From: Watersipora subatra
Lineage: Eukaryota > Bryozoa > Gymnolaemata > Cheilostomatida > Watersiporidae
Reading direction: 5' to 3'
DNA: 64,000 bases
Assembly (NCBI RefSeq): GCF_963576615.1
Contig: NC_088714.1
Coordinates: forward strand, 26,222,558-26,286,557
The notes under the pieces are model-generated. The model was not told where the DNA came from, did not search any database, and saw only the letters and a list, made by a program, of their open reading frames with translations. A program made the position numbers and the translations under genes. This document shows, one piece after another, positions 24,097 to 38,300 of the stretch; the first letter of the stretch is position 1; each line of letters opens with the position of its first letter.

Positions 24097-24783
24097 CCGT
24101 AAGTCCTTATGCTCAAGCCGTGCGACTTGTCGTTGGGCGCGGCTTCTGGTGCAAGGTCATAGACCGCGGCTAAAGCCAGGTTTTTTAAACTTACGTGGGG
24201 CTTAGGGCGGCTTCTCGATAAAATCGGTCTTTGCACAGTTCCGTGCTATAACCATAGAATCGCAGTCATGATACACTTTTATGTATGGGTTTTGGCGACC
24301 TACTCGTTTATTTTCAAGGTCATGTTTATGGAATACTTTAGACTAAAGAAGAATTCATCGCTTTAACTCGATATGAATTCGTGACGCAAGAGTGAGAGAC
24401 AAGCGGTTGGGAGCGTGTTAATACCTGCTGACATCAAAGCAGATAAAAATCTAGCTGAGACAAGGCAAGTAAGTTCTTGATGCAAGGGTTCAGGAATTGT
24501 AATTCGAACTTGGAAGTAAAAGAAAATTCTTTTCACGTGTACTGTTGTAGCCTGTTTATTTATTCAAGAGGACGACGGTATAGTGAAACCCGTCTCAACA
24601 CTTTCGCTTCCGAAGGGTCAAGGATGACAAAACCTCAGTCGTTAGTCGCAGTCTATGGGCATATGCGGCTTGTTGGTAAGGGCGGCTAGGTACCGCAGAC
24701 GGCTTGTTGGAGGATTATTTTTTCTTTCGTGAGTCATCTGTTTTTGAGCACAAGCTGCGCGGCTTGAGCATGAGGACTTACGG
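24097..24783. mobile_element. TA-flanked MITE, 687 bp
   Basis: Terminal repeats: left CCGTAAGTCCTTATGCTCAA; right, in reverse, CCGTAAGTCCTCATGCTCAA, extending with GCCG. Both ends are flanked by TA (24095-24096 and 24784-24785). The interior has no convincing transposase. Probably a Tc1/mariner/pogo-group MITE, judged from the TA target only. Confidence 0.85.
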
Positions 24784-24785
24784 TA

Positions 24786-26187
24786 TACCTAATTAGTAAC
24801 GCACTATGATCCAAGGTTTCTGTAGAGCCTTGTTTGAGTTAGCCGAATATTGGTCAAGAAAAAGTCTACTATCGATAAAGTAGTATTTTTAGCAGTGGTA
24901 ATAATCCTACTTTTCTTGGGGATGCATAAGGTAAAATGTCAAATCTACAGTATTTTGTGTGCCTGGCTATTCTTACAAGTCACACTAAATAACTATTGCA
25001 ATATTCCACGCTGCACTAAATTTACTATTGCCTAATACTTAACTTAATGCTTAAAAATGATGTGTGTAGAACTCCCATTTATCACTATGTTAGGAGTATG
25101 AAAACAGCCCTATTCTCAGTTTGGCAAGCCACCAAACTTCAGATGCCATTCTAATTAAAAACTCACGGATTGATTATAGTTTTATACCCTTGTGAGAAAG
25201 CCACCTGGGACTTTTTAGCAAGGTCTACCGAATTTGGTCTAATGTAATTCTCTCTCTAATTCTCCTCGACAGACAAAAACTAGTGTTCAGAGTTATCTGA
25301 GAGCTGCTGTTGATTATTTCATCATAGGCAGGTTATCGAGGTCAATGACAATACTCATCTAGAACTTTTATAGGAAGTAACAGTCAGACTTAACCGTCAA
25401 GTTTCTAGTGTCCACAAGATTAACTAGCTTCAAGCAGCACTTGACCTTTTTTAACTTTTGAGCTTGCTGACAGACATGAAAGTTCTATTCTGTATATTAT
25501 TTATCGCCTTAATAGCAGACCTTTAGTTTACGTCTCACACTGTATCAGTAAGATATTCCAGATTTTACAGCCTAAACTGGTATGAGCTAGAAACTGGGTT
25601 TTCGCAGGGCATCATGGAAAGTATAGTTTATCGCTCTAAGCATAGCGTTTACTTTTTGTTTTGTAGCATGTTTTTCAAACTTCGGGTCAGTGCACATTAT
25701 AACTTCTTTATAATTAGCTGAGTTTGTTCACTTCCTGGTGACACCACCAAACAGGTAACTTGGCTAGAAAGTCGTACTCCTAAAATAAATAAACTTGGCA
25801 CTTTGCCTCATTAAAAGGCATTTTCCAAGTTACAGACTAATAATGATGAATAGTCTGTTCATCACTTTGTATTACTGGTTTTTTTGTTGCAAAAAAAACA
25901 TTGAATCCAATTTATAATCTGGAATCTAACTCAGATATCTGTGTGAGTTTATCCGTCAAAGGTGATATGAAGCACTGTATGCGTATGCGTCGTGCTTTTA
26001 TCCTCTACAGTTCCAGCAATATCATTACACATAGGACACATAGCCCATGTGTTCTGTGTGATACTCTTATTCTTAACCTTTGCTCTTGGACATGCATGTA
26101 CGAGTTAAGTTTGTTTTTAAAAGAGTTCATTATAATACCATGTGAATAAAACATTTTTACAATATTGAGTTAGCGTATAAGAATCTA
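24786..26187. other. Intergenic, part 2, nothing recognised
   Basis: 1.4 kb with no supported gene or repeat. The LINE below begins at its right edge. Confidence 0.45.
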
Positions 26188-27790
26188 GGATCTGAAACAT
26201 GTTTCAGCGTGTATCGATAGCATTTTTTTAGACTGCATATGCACCCTCCTACACACCAGTCTGAAGGAAGGTAAAGTCCCTAACGACTGGAGAACAGCTG
26301 TTATTAAGCCAATATACAAATGTGGAAAACGTACTGACAAAAACAATTACAGACCTATTAGCCTAACTTCCATTTTAGCAAAATCTGTGGAGCACATCAT
26401 ATGGTCGCGTATGTGGCAACATATTAATAACCATGAGATACTTAAAACCAATCAGCATGGCTTTCGTAAAGATTTAAACACTACTACCCAATTACTCCAT
26501 GTTGTTCACCAAGCTGCTGAAGCCTATGACCTAAACAAACACCATCATTTGATTAGCTTTGATTTTAGCAAAGCATTTGATAAAGTTTCCCACAATCTAT
26601 TGTTATTCAAACTCCGCCAATATAATTTTGACAATAAATGCGTTGACTGCAACGAAGACTGGCTCCTGGGTCGCAGCTCTGTGGTGTCTGTGAATGGGAT
26701 TACTTCCTCTAGTTTCCCTGTCAAATCTGGAGTGCCACAGGGCTCGGTCCTTGGTCCCCTTTTCTTCTCGTTATACATTAACGACATGACAAACCAAATT
26801 ACTAACTCCGATGCTAGGCTCTATGCAGATGATACGGTGTTATGCTCTTCCCACCCCGACCCTCAGGTTTTACAGGCGGATGTAAACCAGTTGCATGACT
26901 GGGCAAGTCAATGGGGGATGAAATTCAACCCGTTGAAATGCTGTCACATTCAATTTGGAAAGGACACCCCAGATATAATTTTCGAACTAGGTAGTGAGAA
27001 GATTCTGGTCTCCAACTCGGTCAAGTATCTCGGGATCCATATAGACTCAAAATTGAAGTGGAACACCCATATTAGCAAAGTCATTGCCAAGGCGAATCGA
27101 ACACTAGGTATCCTAAAAAGAAACTTAACTGGTGCCCCAAAAAAGACAAAGCTTATAGCTTTTAATACCATGGTCAAACCAATCCTTGAATATGCAACCC
27201 AAGTATGGTCTCCATATGCAGTGGGACTATCAAATAACATTGAAAAGGTCCAAAACAATGGTCTGAGATGGATCTTCTGGCTCCGTAAAAGAGCTAATAT
27301 AACAGAATGCCGCAACAAAAATGAAATTCTTTCTCTGAGTGACAGGCAAGATAGTCTGGATACCCTATTCCTCAGAAAAATTGAAGCGGGTCTCTATAAC
27401 ATACAACTAAATGAATACATTAAATTTGCACCTGTGACACATGACACTAGAAGTAAGATATTAAGCCACCAACACCGAACAAATGTGTGGCGATTTAGCT
27501 TTTACAATCGCATTAAAAACCAAGATAAAGTATATTTTCCGCCCACAGACAATCAGACTGATAATACTCACTGATATGCACAAATACTCATATATATCAT
27601 TTATATCACCTTTGGCCTTAGACAATCGGACTGATGATACATAAATACTCATATATATAGTTTTTACCACTTTATTACCCTCATTTTATGCAAACAACTA
27701 TACTATGATTCACTTTACTCAAAGCTCAGTTAATACACGGTGATGCAGGTTAATATACCCTATATGCCTTGAACTGGCGCTTAGGATTAA
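26188..27790 (+). mobile_element. 5'-truncated LINE with intact reverse-transcriptase frame
   Basis: An open frame runs without stops from about 26188 to the TGA at 27574 (about 460 codons). It covers the whole reverse-transcriptase domain: VPNDWRTAVIKPIYK, NYRPISLTS, then SFDFSKAFDKVSH, GVPQGSVLGPLFFSLYIND, the catalytic RLYADDTVL box and KYLGIHIDSKLKW, followed by the usual C-terminal region (ILEYATQVWSP). The endonuclease domain and ORF1 are missing, as in 5'-truncated target-primed insertions. The motif set fits CR1/Jockey-like non-LTR elements (inference). After the stop, a short 3' tail contains two copies of an ACAATCNGACTGAT...ACTCATATATAT unit. It is intergenic, between HMG20 and CLPTM1. 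The intact frame implies recent insertion. Confidence 0.92.
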
Positions 27791-28253
27791 TTGGAAAGTA
27801 AGTTAGTAAGATAGCCAAAATCTGTCGTGGTAGGACTGCACAGTAAAACATTAACACACACAGGCGTGCCGCCCGTGAGCGAGTCTCAGCCCTGCATAAA
27901 TAAAAAGGAAATTAATATCTATGACAAAACAGTGTAATTTTTTATATATTAATCGACCTATATTCAATACGGTTTGTCGATTTTACTTACAGTAGCAAGT
28001 AGCCCGACCAAGCGGCATTGCGAGTGTCAACCTTGACACCTAACCTAAACCGGTAACGCTTTCGCATAAACGAAGCAGCCATAGACGTCGTCCTTTCATG
28101 CAATGTTTAATGCTATACAGGAGTACAAAGCTTCGTTAATGGGCAGGAAGCACGTGTGGCTAGACTAATAATTTACTTCAGTCCCATTGACTTGACGATT
28201 CACTCTTTAAAAGAATATTTCATTTTTATAATATTAAAAATTTTTTGTCATCG

Positions 28254-29291
28254 ATGCCTGACGGTGCAGTTGCTCCGGTAAGAACAGTTCAAACATTCTT
28301 ATTGACTGTGTGGTTTATTTAATTACTATTTAACTGAAAGCAAGCTATTGTAAAAAGAAAATTCGACTTGGTGTCAATTACAACTGCAATTTTGACTGTC
28401 AATTAGACTGCAAAACTCTAGGTTTTCTTAAGTGATTCTGCTGAGATACCTATTCGACATAGATTTGGTGTCTACTTTGCTAAGATGCTTGTTGGAGTTC
28501 TCTATATGTAGTCGTACGGTCAGAAGCCAGTAAATGTGTTATTTTAGTGAACAGGGTGTTGATGGTGTTGATGGTTGAGATCATTTTGTAAACGTGCTTG
28601 GTGCTTACAGCTGAAACTATTTACAGTTTTTTTTGTAAATATTTTGTTCTGCATTATTGGTTATATAAAAATTAAACGTAATAATAATAGCTATGTAGCG
28701 ACTTATGGTGTAAGGCTGTGGAAATTAAAGGTACGATATAGCATATATATATAAAACAAGCTTGGTGAAAATACTGTATTCCAAAGGTTATGATGTATAA
28801 ATTTAATAAAAGAAAAACGTGCCATCTTTGCATCGGTAGCCCTAATGAATATCTATGCACAATATACACAGGAAACCGATACGTTGTTTAGTAATTGTTG
28901 GCGCCAAGTATTTTCAATATCATCCATAACTAACATAAGGAAGGAGATAACAATAACTTATTTGTTATCTTCCATAACAAATAAGGAAGGAGAGGGAAGG
29001 GAGAAAGGGAAGGAGGGAAGATTTGCTGGTATACTGTTTAAAATAAAGAGTTCCCACGTATTTTGCCTCCTGCGTGAGGCTTTCAGTGGGAAAAACCCGA
29101 TCCGATCCGAACTAGTCGCCTCGAATATAACTCAGCCTAATCCAGCTACCCAAATTGAACCACTCATATCAAGTCAACCTTGTTTACTCACCTCAAAGTT
29201 TTATTGAGAAGAGAACTATTTGACTATATTTTATACTAGTTGAGTTCCCGGCATTGCACGAGTAATAAAAAGAGTTTTTGCACAAAAGTTT

Positions 29292-29366
<75 letters not shown>

Positions 29367-32300
29367 GTTATTGACAATAATTTCATTTTAAAAATAGAAA
29401 TATTTTTCAAATTAGGCCATACAACAATAGTAATAAAGGGCAACAGTTAGCCATTAAAATCGAATAAATAGTTTGAGATTAGTGTTTAATCAACATGAAC
29501 AGCATGTACCATTCTAACTTTTGAATGAAAGTGTTTTGTTTATTTCTGTGCACTGCGTTTATTTATGTGTACCGTGTTTATTTTTATGTAATTCAAATTT
29601 AACCGACTACAGTGTCTACCACAGATCTATACTGATTGCAAGTCTTGTTGGCCATGTGAGTTTTGTAGTATTTTTTCCTCGTATCGATTTGCATTTTCCT
29701 TCTGGTATGGCTTCATACATACTGATAGCTGAAGTTTTGAGCGTGACGCCATGAAAAATGGGCATGTGTAATAGGTATGTGCCCAATTTATTCTTTAGTA
29801 CAGCCAGTTAGATAGTGTAGTGTGTTCAATAAATGCCTGTTTGCAGAACTCAAGATTTTTACTTTAAATCCAGCGCACAGCAGATTTTTATTCCTAAAAC
29901 TTCATTTCTATAACTGGACACGCAGAAAAGGCAGACAAGCTCTGAGATTTACGTATATTTAAATATTGAAAAACAGTATGTAAAGTGCATTTGAGGTTTT
30001 AATGTTTATTAAACCGATTTTTAATAGTTTTTTTAACCAATAAAAGCAGCAGTTGTTTCTCCGAAAGTCATTAATGAATGTTACAGTGCAGAAACTACAT
30101 ACCCGAGTCAAGCAAAATGTTGGTGGTTTGTATAGCTTTTTTCTAATAATTACTTATGCTATCATTGGATTTATGTTAATTATTGGTATCTCGCCATGGA
30201 CTAAAAGTTGTTAATCAATGTATCTCAAATGCAGTGGTGCAATGGAATCCATATACGCGATCAGTTACTAGCGTAATGCATTGCTTTACACCAAGCTTTA
30301 ATATTATTACACGAATATGATTTACATTACATTAATTTAACATTTTTAGTAGGATAATAATATATGGGTAGTAGGCTAATGTTTACCGCTGCATCACTGC
30401 TGACTCTATCAATCATAGTATAACCAAATATAAATACGAAATATAAAATGTGTTAGTTATAAGGATAACTGTGCAGTAGTTGTAACATATTAAACCATTT
30501 CTGATATAATGTAATGGTATATTGAGCACTGCGCTCATAATGACTTTCATTAAGCTGGGACAAGTTGACTAGTTTGTGGCGAGTTGACTAGTTTGTGGCG
30601 AGTTGACTAGTTTGTGGCGAGTTGACTAATCTGTGACGAGTTGACTAGTCTGTGACGAGTTGACTAGTCTGTGACGAGTTGACTAGTCTGTGGCGAGTTG
30701 ACTAGTCTGTGGCGAGTTGACTAGTCTGTGGCGAGTTGACTAGTCTGTGGCGAGTTGACTAGTCTGTGGCGAGTTGACTAGTCTGTGGCGAGTTGACTAG
30801 TCTGTGGCGAGTTGACTAGTCTGTGGCGAGTTGACTAGTCTGTGGCGAGTGGATTGGGGTCACTGGAATGAGTTATCTTACAGGCAATTCGCTCTAGGCA
30901 ACAGCACTGGTTATCTTTTCAATCGATACTCAAATAATCGAATAAAAAATTTAATCAAATACTTTTCCTGTATTCATGATATCGTTATCGTTTTATTGTT
31001 CTCTATGACAGTTTTAAGATTTGCCAAAATAAAAATTTAAATTTGAAAAATATCAATAGGCTTGCTTTGCTCATCAGCTGAATTATTGTTTTGGTGCGTT
31101 TTTGTAGGATATAAAAATATGGGTAGTCATCGGTTCAGAGCTAGTAATAGTAGGCTTTATATTGCATAGAAGCCACGACACATTTACAGCACATAGATTA
31201 TTTTTTGCCTGTCTCTCATTGCTTTTCTTCTCCAGAATGAAAATGGGGCTGCGGGTGAAGCAGCCCCTCAACAGGGCACTTGGCAGATGATTAAAGGCTT
31301 TGCAGTCAGGTTACTCATTATGTACATGGTGATGAACTTCTTCAGACAGAAATCAGCTCCAGCTACTACTGGTAGTGACGAAAATGGTAATACACCAGCT
31401 GCACCCGCTCACCCTTCACTTAATCTTTATTCTGAAACTAGCAAATTTGTAAGTACACACCTTTGTTTCTATTCAGACCAAGAGGCTCTATATTATGACA
31501 CTAAGTACATAAATCATAGGCCTATTGGTTATAAACATGACTGATGCTATCCAGTTATTAGCTGCTAGTTGGGCAAGACGGACAAAGGAAGTACAAGATA
31601 TAGATGTCCTTTAAGGCTGGTTCATACTGCATCGCCGTATCTCGGCATTGATGCTGGTGATAATAATGTTCACACTATAATAAACACGTTGTTGTTGTTG
31701 TTTGCTTCTGTTTTCACTTTTCTTTTTAATTTTTCCTGAAGGATTATTGTTCTTGCCACATGCGTGAATCAAATACTAGTCCCGCAGCGATTATCACAAA
31801 CGGAAATATAGATGAAAGCTATCGGCGACAGCAAATCAACATCATCAAAATCATTGTCACCGAAGTGGGCACATTGTACAGGCTGTTGTCGATGCTCGAC
31901 GAACTATCGGGAAAGTCTGACAGCTGCAAACATTTCCGACGTATCCACATTTCTTCATCAATGCTATCGGTTCACATTTCACAAAGTCGACAATGAAGGG
32001 CGAAAAGACAACTCCGACATATGACGATATAGTGTAAACCAGTGTTTAGGCTCACCTTATTGTTCAGAATTTGTGTTTATGGATATCCGCTCAAGTTCTA
32101 TTTGCTTTCTGTACATAGCACTGCAAGCTGATTCAGCACTCTTTAGAATGTTGTTATAAACAAGTAGGAGACTGTCTCTAGTAATCAGGCACATTTGGAA
32201 TTATTGGACTATCCCCTATGGCCTATGCACTTGCGTCGTTGCTCACCAGAAAATCATTTCACTAGCATAGTTAAGACTTTGCCTTGGGATCACCTTCACA

Positions 32301-35300
32301 TATGAATTTTTGGACACGAAATTATATGATTTAAGCAAATTTTTTTTTCAACATACAAAGTAATTCTCATTACATATGTGACATCCAATATTCTCTACAC
32401 ATCAGTTTTGTAGGAAAAAAAGTAGAGAACTGATCTAAAATAAAAACAAAATGTCATAATAATAAAATCACACAAATTAAGTTGATGCAAACTAAATATA
32501 GAGTGAGTTATGCTGTGGATTTCTATCAATCAGCTTACTGTTGAATCCATAGAGTTATCTCTCCCCACATTGATAACAACACTTGTGTTGTTATCACTCG
32601 TGAACATATAGGCCTACATTGTCTAGCCTATAATTTTATTCACGTGTTCCTAAAGTAAAGTAATAATACAACAATTTTTACTGATTGCTCCTTTGTTATA
32701 GTGTTTAAATATATGTTTAAATTTTATTTAAATTTAGTAAAGTTTAAATATAATCTAAACTTTACTAAATTTAAATAAAATTTAGGCTTTCACATAAATT
32801 GTTGGATATAGTTTTATATAAAGTATTTTTTTAATCCTGCATTCAAGTACTTGAAGTATTTATCATTGCATTCGCGCTCCGAAACGAATTAAGCAAACTG
32901 TAATATATTCTTGTAAAAATGTTTGTTCCAACATACAAAAGTTTTGTTTTTTCAAGCATGTCAACCTTGTATGCAGGGTTTATGTTCATGATCCTCAGCC
33001 GTTGCAGGCCTAGTTTGTCTAGGATCTCCAATATGTTATTTGCTATCATAGGATCTGCACTTCTATATATCAGAAAATATGGAGGAACCTGATTTCACAG
33101 ATGCTAGCTCGCTGGTAGGAAAACGTTTAGATGTGGAATATGGTGACTGGAATTCTGGGCCTACATTTGACAGTACATACACAATAGCAACATCATTTAA
33201 GGCTAGCCAGGTAAGTAATGACTGCTGATGACCATTTATGACCGCAGTACCATATTTTCAGGTGTAGTGCATCATTTTACTTTTATTACGCATTACAGGC
33301 CCTCCTTTCCAATGGTTCGATCTACCTGCATGCCTACCTGCTGCCACAGGGATGGTCTCCTGATAAGCAAAATGGCAAGCAAACTTCCTGGAAGATTGTC
33401 CACAAAGTTAAACGTTCGTACTTCTCGCGCCAAAGTTGCATTTTTGTTTATTTGTACACGCTGACCATTTGATGGTTTGATTTATTGTTCATTGTTCATA
33501 TTCTTCTTCATATTCTTCTAGAGCTGAATAAACATAAGAAGAGGAAGTTTATAAATACTGTCAATTTGCTGACGGGGAAGACGGACATTCACCCAGATCT
33601 TGTGCAGAAGGAGAATAGCAGCGTGGAGGAGATTCTCTCTCACTGGCATCCCAACCTCACTATCAATTATATAATTGATCAGACACCTTGGACTAGGGGT
33701 GGTGTGCCAGCACCCCTTGACCAATGTAATTATACATAGTAGTTGATCTGACACTCTAGATTCGGGGGGGGGTGTACCAGTACCCCTGACCAATGTGATT
33801 ATATTATTTATAAGACGCCATGGACAGGGGGTGTGTAACAGGATCTCTAGACCAATGTAATTATATAGTGGACCAGACACGTAGATCAATACAACGGGGT
33901 ACTAGCACACATGTACTAAAGCTTCATCAATGTAATTATAATGTGTTTGTTGCTGGGTCTGTTGACCATGTCTCTTCACTCGAACTGAAAGAAGTTTGTA
34001 GATTAGCAAAGAGATTACAAAGTTCGGACAATTCGCATGTTTTCGAGCAGTTCTGAAAGCGCCATACAAAATTGAGTTAGTGCATGTTTGTTGCCATGTG
34101 TCTTAAATATACTGAACACCCATCTACATTCCAGTAAATTTACGAGGATAGTTATGTTTACAAAAACAAAGTCATTCACTATAGAAGAGCTGTAGGCAGC
34201 TAATTCTATTATCGCATTTGCAGCAAGTACATCAGTTTTGAATCTATAAAGACTTCCACCGAAGGACTTTTGGTTTGTGGTGCCCAAGCTCTATATGATA
34301 GACACTCTCTCTCTCATCTCGGGCTGTAGTATCGTGTTTTGAATGTTTCGTCTTCTTGTTCACAGACATAGAGTTTGTACCAGGCCAAGACAAGTACTAC
34401 CCTCCTCTATACTTCAATGACTACTGGAACCTTCAAAGCGATTATATGCCCATCAATGATACAACTCCGTGAGTTTCAATACAGTGCTTTGCCTCCTCTT
34501 CTACTCTGTTTGATCAATTGTCCTTTTCGCTGAATGCTGTCTCTCTGCTACAGCGTGCTCAACTTCACGCTCACCATATACCCACTTTCCATGATGAAGT
34601 GGCAGTTCTACGCTGCTCAGGGAATGAGGAACCAGTGGTACAACCAGCTGCTCGGTGATGGAGGAGCAGATCAGTCAGATGCGGAGCAGGATGCCCTTAA
34701 GCAGACGCTACTGGATACAAACCCTTATCTCCTCGCTCTTACTGTCTCTGTCTCTCTTGTGCACAGCGTCTTTGAGTTCCTCGCATTTAAAAATGGTAAC
34801 AATCTAGTGGTGGAAACATGTTCTCATTTAATTTAATACCTTCAAGTGAATAACTTGAATTGAATGGTACAATATTCAGTGTTCCTTGATATCTTTCTAT
34901 ATATATTTCTCTAAAATATGTAATCCGATATAGGTAGGCGTACAGACTTATGTGAAGGTGAATGATTATGAAGGTGTAAAATGTAATATCAATATAATTA
35001 TTTTTGCTGTTGCAATGGATAGGAATTGAAGGAACATTTAAGAAAAGTAGTTTATTTCAGCATTGTCATAGGAGCACTGTGGTCTTACCCAGCTCAGTGT
35101 TATTGCAGGGCAGTCTCAGGAGATTCAGCAGACGTTAACCATTTGCTAAGAAACAAGATTTAATTTTCGTGTAAAATTAAATTTGCTCTTTTTTGTTTAA
35201 TGGGATAACTATTGTATGTAGATATACAATTCTGGAGAAACCGAAAATCTCTAGAAGGACTTTCTGTCAGATCCATATTCTTCGGAGTATTCCAGAGTCT

Positions 35301-38300
35301 CATTGTTCTTCTCTATATCCTGGACAATGAGACAAACATTGTAGTTATTATTAGTGTTGGCGTTGGATTACTCATCGATGCTTGGAAAATAACTCAAGTT
35401 ATCAACTTCAAGGTATGTTCTTCTCTAGTCCCTAATTGATGCCCTACACTGTAGTACACTATAAACCCACTCGATTATACCATGTTATCTGGTGATACAT
35501 GGTAGAATTGAGTGGGTTTGAATTCGGTTCATGTGGTGATGACATGGTAGAATTGAGTAAGTTTGAATTCGTGTCATCTGGTGATGACATGGTAGAATTT
35601 AGTGGGTTTGAATTCGGTTCATTTGGTGATGACAAGAATGAATTGATTGGGTTTGAATTCATGTCTCTGGTGATGACGTGGTAGAATTGAGTGGGTTTGA
35701 ATTCGGTTCATTTGATGATGACATGATAGAATTGAGTAGGTTTGAATTCGTGTTATCTGGTGATGACATGGTAGAATTTAGTGGGTTTGAATTCGTCCCA
35801 TCTGGTGATGGCATGGTAGAATTGAGTAGGTTTGAATTAGTGTTATCTGGTGATGACATGGTAGAATTTAGTGGGTTTGAATTTGTGTTATCTGGTGATG
35901 AAAAGAATGAATTGAGTGGGTTTGAATTCGTGCTATCTGGTGATGAAATGGTAAAATTGAGTGGGTTTGAATTCATGTCATCTGGTGATGACGTGGTAGA
36001 ATTGAGTGGGTTTGAATTTGTGTTATCTGGTGATGACATGATAGAATTAACCTTATCATCAGTCCTTCAGAGAAAGTAGATGTTGTCTATTTATTTACAA
36101 GTGACTTGCTCAATCATATTGGTAGGAAGTTGGTTTGCTTTGGTCATCTCAATCAATTTTCATATCTGTGGCTTCTATTAAAATGGCTATTCAAATTACA
36201 AGTGTAAACCACGCAGTTTATTTTAATTTGTTTTGTGAGCAGTAGGGCTCCAAAAGCTTTAGTTGGGTTGAGCACAAACTTTTGAATCTTCCAAGTTCCT
36301 GATAGAACTAAGGTTCCTTTCCTTGTAGAGATATGTAGGGCTTGTGTGCACTTGGTGTATTATGGCAATCGAAGACAGTTTGTCATATTCACTATGTCGT
36401 CACAGCTTCATCATTCAAAACTGCTTGTTAACATATTACAGATAGATTATGAGAACAAGTGGTTTGATGCTATTCCAAGGATAACTTACACAGACAAATC
36501 AACATATGTAGAATCCAAGACAAAGGCATATGACCAGGTGACAGTTGGGCTTGTATATATCTTATTTATATATAATCCCCCATATATGAATGAGACATTT
36601 CATATGGCTGCTCGTAAAGCCCGGTTCACATTGTATCGCCATATGTCGGAGTCGTCCTTTCGGCGATTATTCGTCGACTATGTGCACTGTAAACCGATGA
36701 CATCGTTGAGGCAAGGCAGATATGGCAGGAAAGATTGCAGCTGCCAAACTTTTCTGCTGGTTTGCGGAACATCCATGCCAGTCTAGCATCACTTCGGTGA
36801 TGGTGATTGGCTGATGCTGATTGTTTGATATATATTTTTTATCATGTCAGTTGCTGATGGACTTGCATTTTGTCCTTTCTGCGAGCGCATTATATATTGA
36901 GAATGGCTTTGTCGCTGATTATCCGCTGATAAAAACGCTGATATATTTGCGATAGTGTGAACATTGTAATTATCACAGATGATCATCAGAGTATTGTGGG
37001 ATTAACGCGGACATACGAAGATAAATAGTGTGAACCAGCCTTTAGTTGGATTCGTTCATTAACAATAATTATGAGGCATTTGTAAAAGACTGCATCTATT
37101 AAGGCATGTATATATAATTTATATGAGCCTATTTTTGTATTTAAATAACATTAAATAATAGGAAAACAATGTTTGGTAAAATAAGTTGTTCAAGATGGAG
37201 AAAGAATAGTTCTAGAAAGGCTACATGAAGCACGAAAAGGAACAATTAGCATGTTCAGCAAACACTAGGCTCTGAGCATTTTTAGTCTTTTAAACCCCAG
37301 CACGATCTTCTCTTTGAGTCTAGTGTAGGTTTTTCTGGAGAACCTGTTTTGTGTAATCGTTTCAATAACTTCTTTGAGTCTTGCACACCTTTGTCTGTTG
37401 GTGCTGCCTTTATAGTAATGACATATTGAAGATTTTCTCTCTGCATAGAGCAGCAAACCAACTTAAAAGTGTCAGGATGTTGGCCCATTCTCTTGGCACT
37501 AGCATAGGTATTAGTTGCAAAAAAGATACACTATAGGGAGTAGGTTGAACTTATAGCGGTTTTATGCCAATCTTGCCATCTATGGACAGCCCTGTTCAGA
37601 TCTTCAAATAGTTTAAGTAGGGAAGTGTTTGTGTTTAATAGTGTGTATAAATTATAAGTATAAAAATGTTGGTATCGCGTTTCTTGGGATGGCACAATAT
37701 TCCTTTGTATTTCTTAGGAATCCTAGAGGGTTATAAAATAAATATGTTAAATCTTTTCATTGCCTGTCCTTTATCACTGAAAATGAAGAAAAGTAAAGTG
37801 TTTGGTACTTTTCACATTTTCCTGGCAGTACCAACAGAAGATCTTTAAGACCTCTATTTGACTGCCATGCCACTCTATTTTTCAACCCTTCCCCTATAGT
37901 GGCATTTTATTAGAGGTGGTGTTCAAATACAAGGTGCCGCTGTATTTTTCGGTCAACTCGTAAGAATTTAGGGGAGATGAATATATCCCCTACACTGGCC
38001 AGGCGATGCTAATGTCACCTATATTTTGCACTCTCCTTTGGGCGGATTCACATTAATGGTGTCGGCCTCAGCATTTTTGCTAAACCGTATCAGACCGAGC
38101 TAAGCAAAGAACTAATTTGATTATAAAATATTAATATTGTTTGATGAGCCAGTAATTACGATTGGTCTGTGATTTTAGATGGCATTTAAATATTTGAGTT
38201 GGGTTTTGTTCCCACTGCTCGCAGGCTACGGAGTCTATTCGCTCTTGTATCACGAACACAAAGGCTGGTACTCCTGGGTACTCAGCATGCTCTACGGCTT

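Larger units (their letters stand above)
28278..31235. other. CLPTM1 intron 1
   Basis: 2.96 kb containing the TA microsatellite, the second copy of the window-start repeat and the 19-bp minisatellite, listed separately. The remaining parts show nothing else. Confidence 0.5.

Noticed and set aside
30562-30848. Possible CRISPR array
   Set aside because: A 19-bp unit repeated without unique spacers is a minisatellite; the same holds for the 23-, 45-, 46- and 59-bp arrays, and the genome is animal.
33518-33889. 123-codon minus-strand frame
   Set aside because: Shadow of CLPTM1 exon 5 and its tandem copies; the plus strand carries the conserved protein.
35659-36079. Long open frames of 126 and 133 codons on opposite strands
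   Set aside because: Both arise from the 45-bp minisatellite, whose period is a multiple of three.
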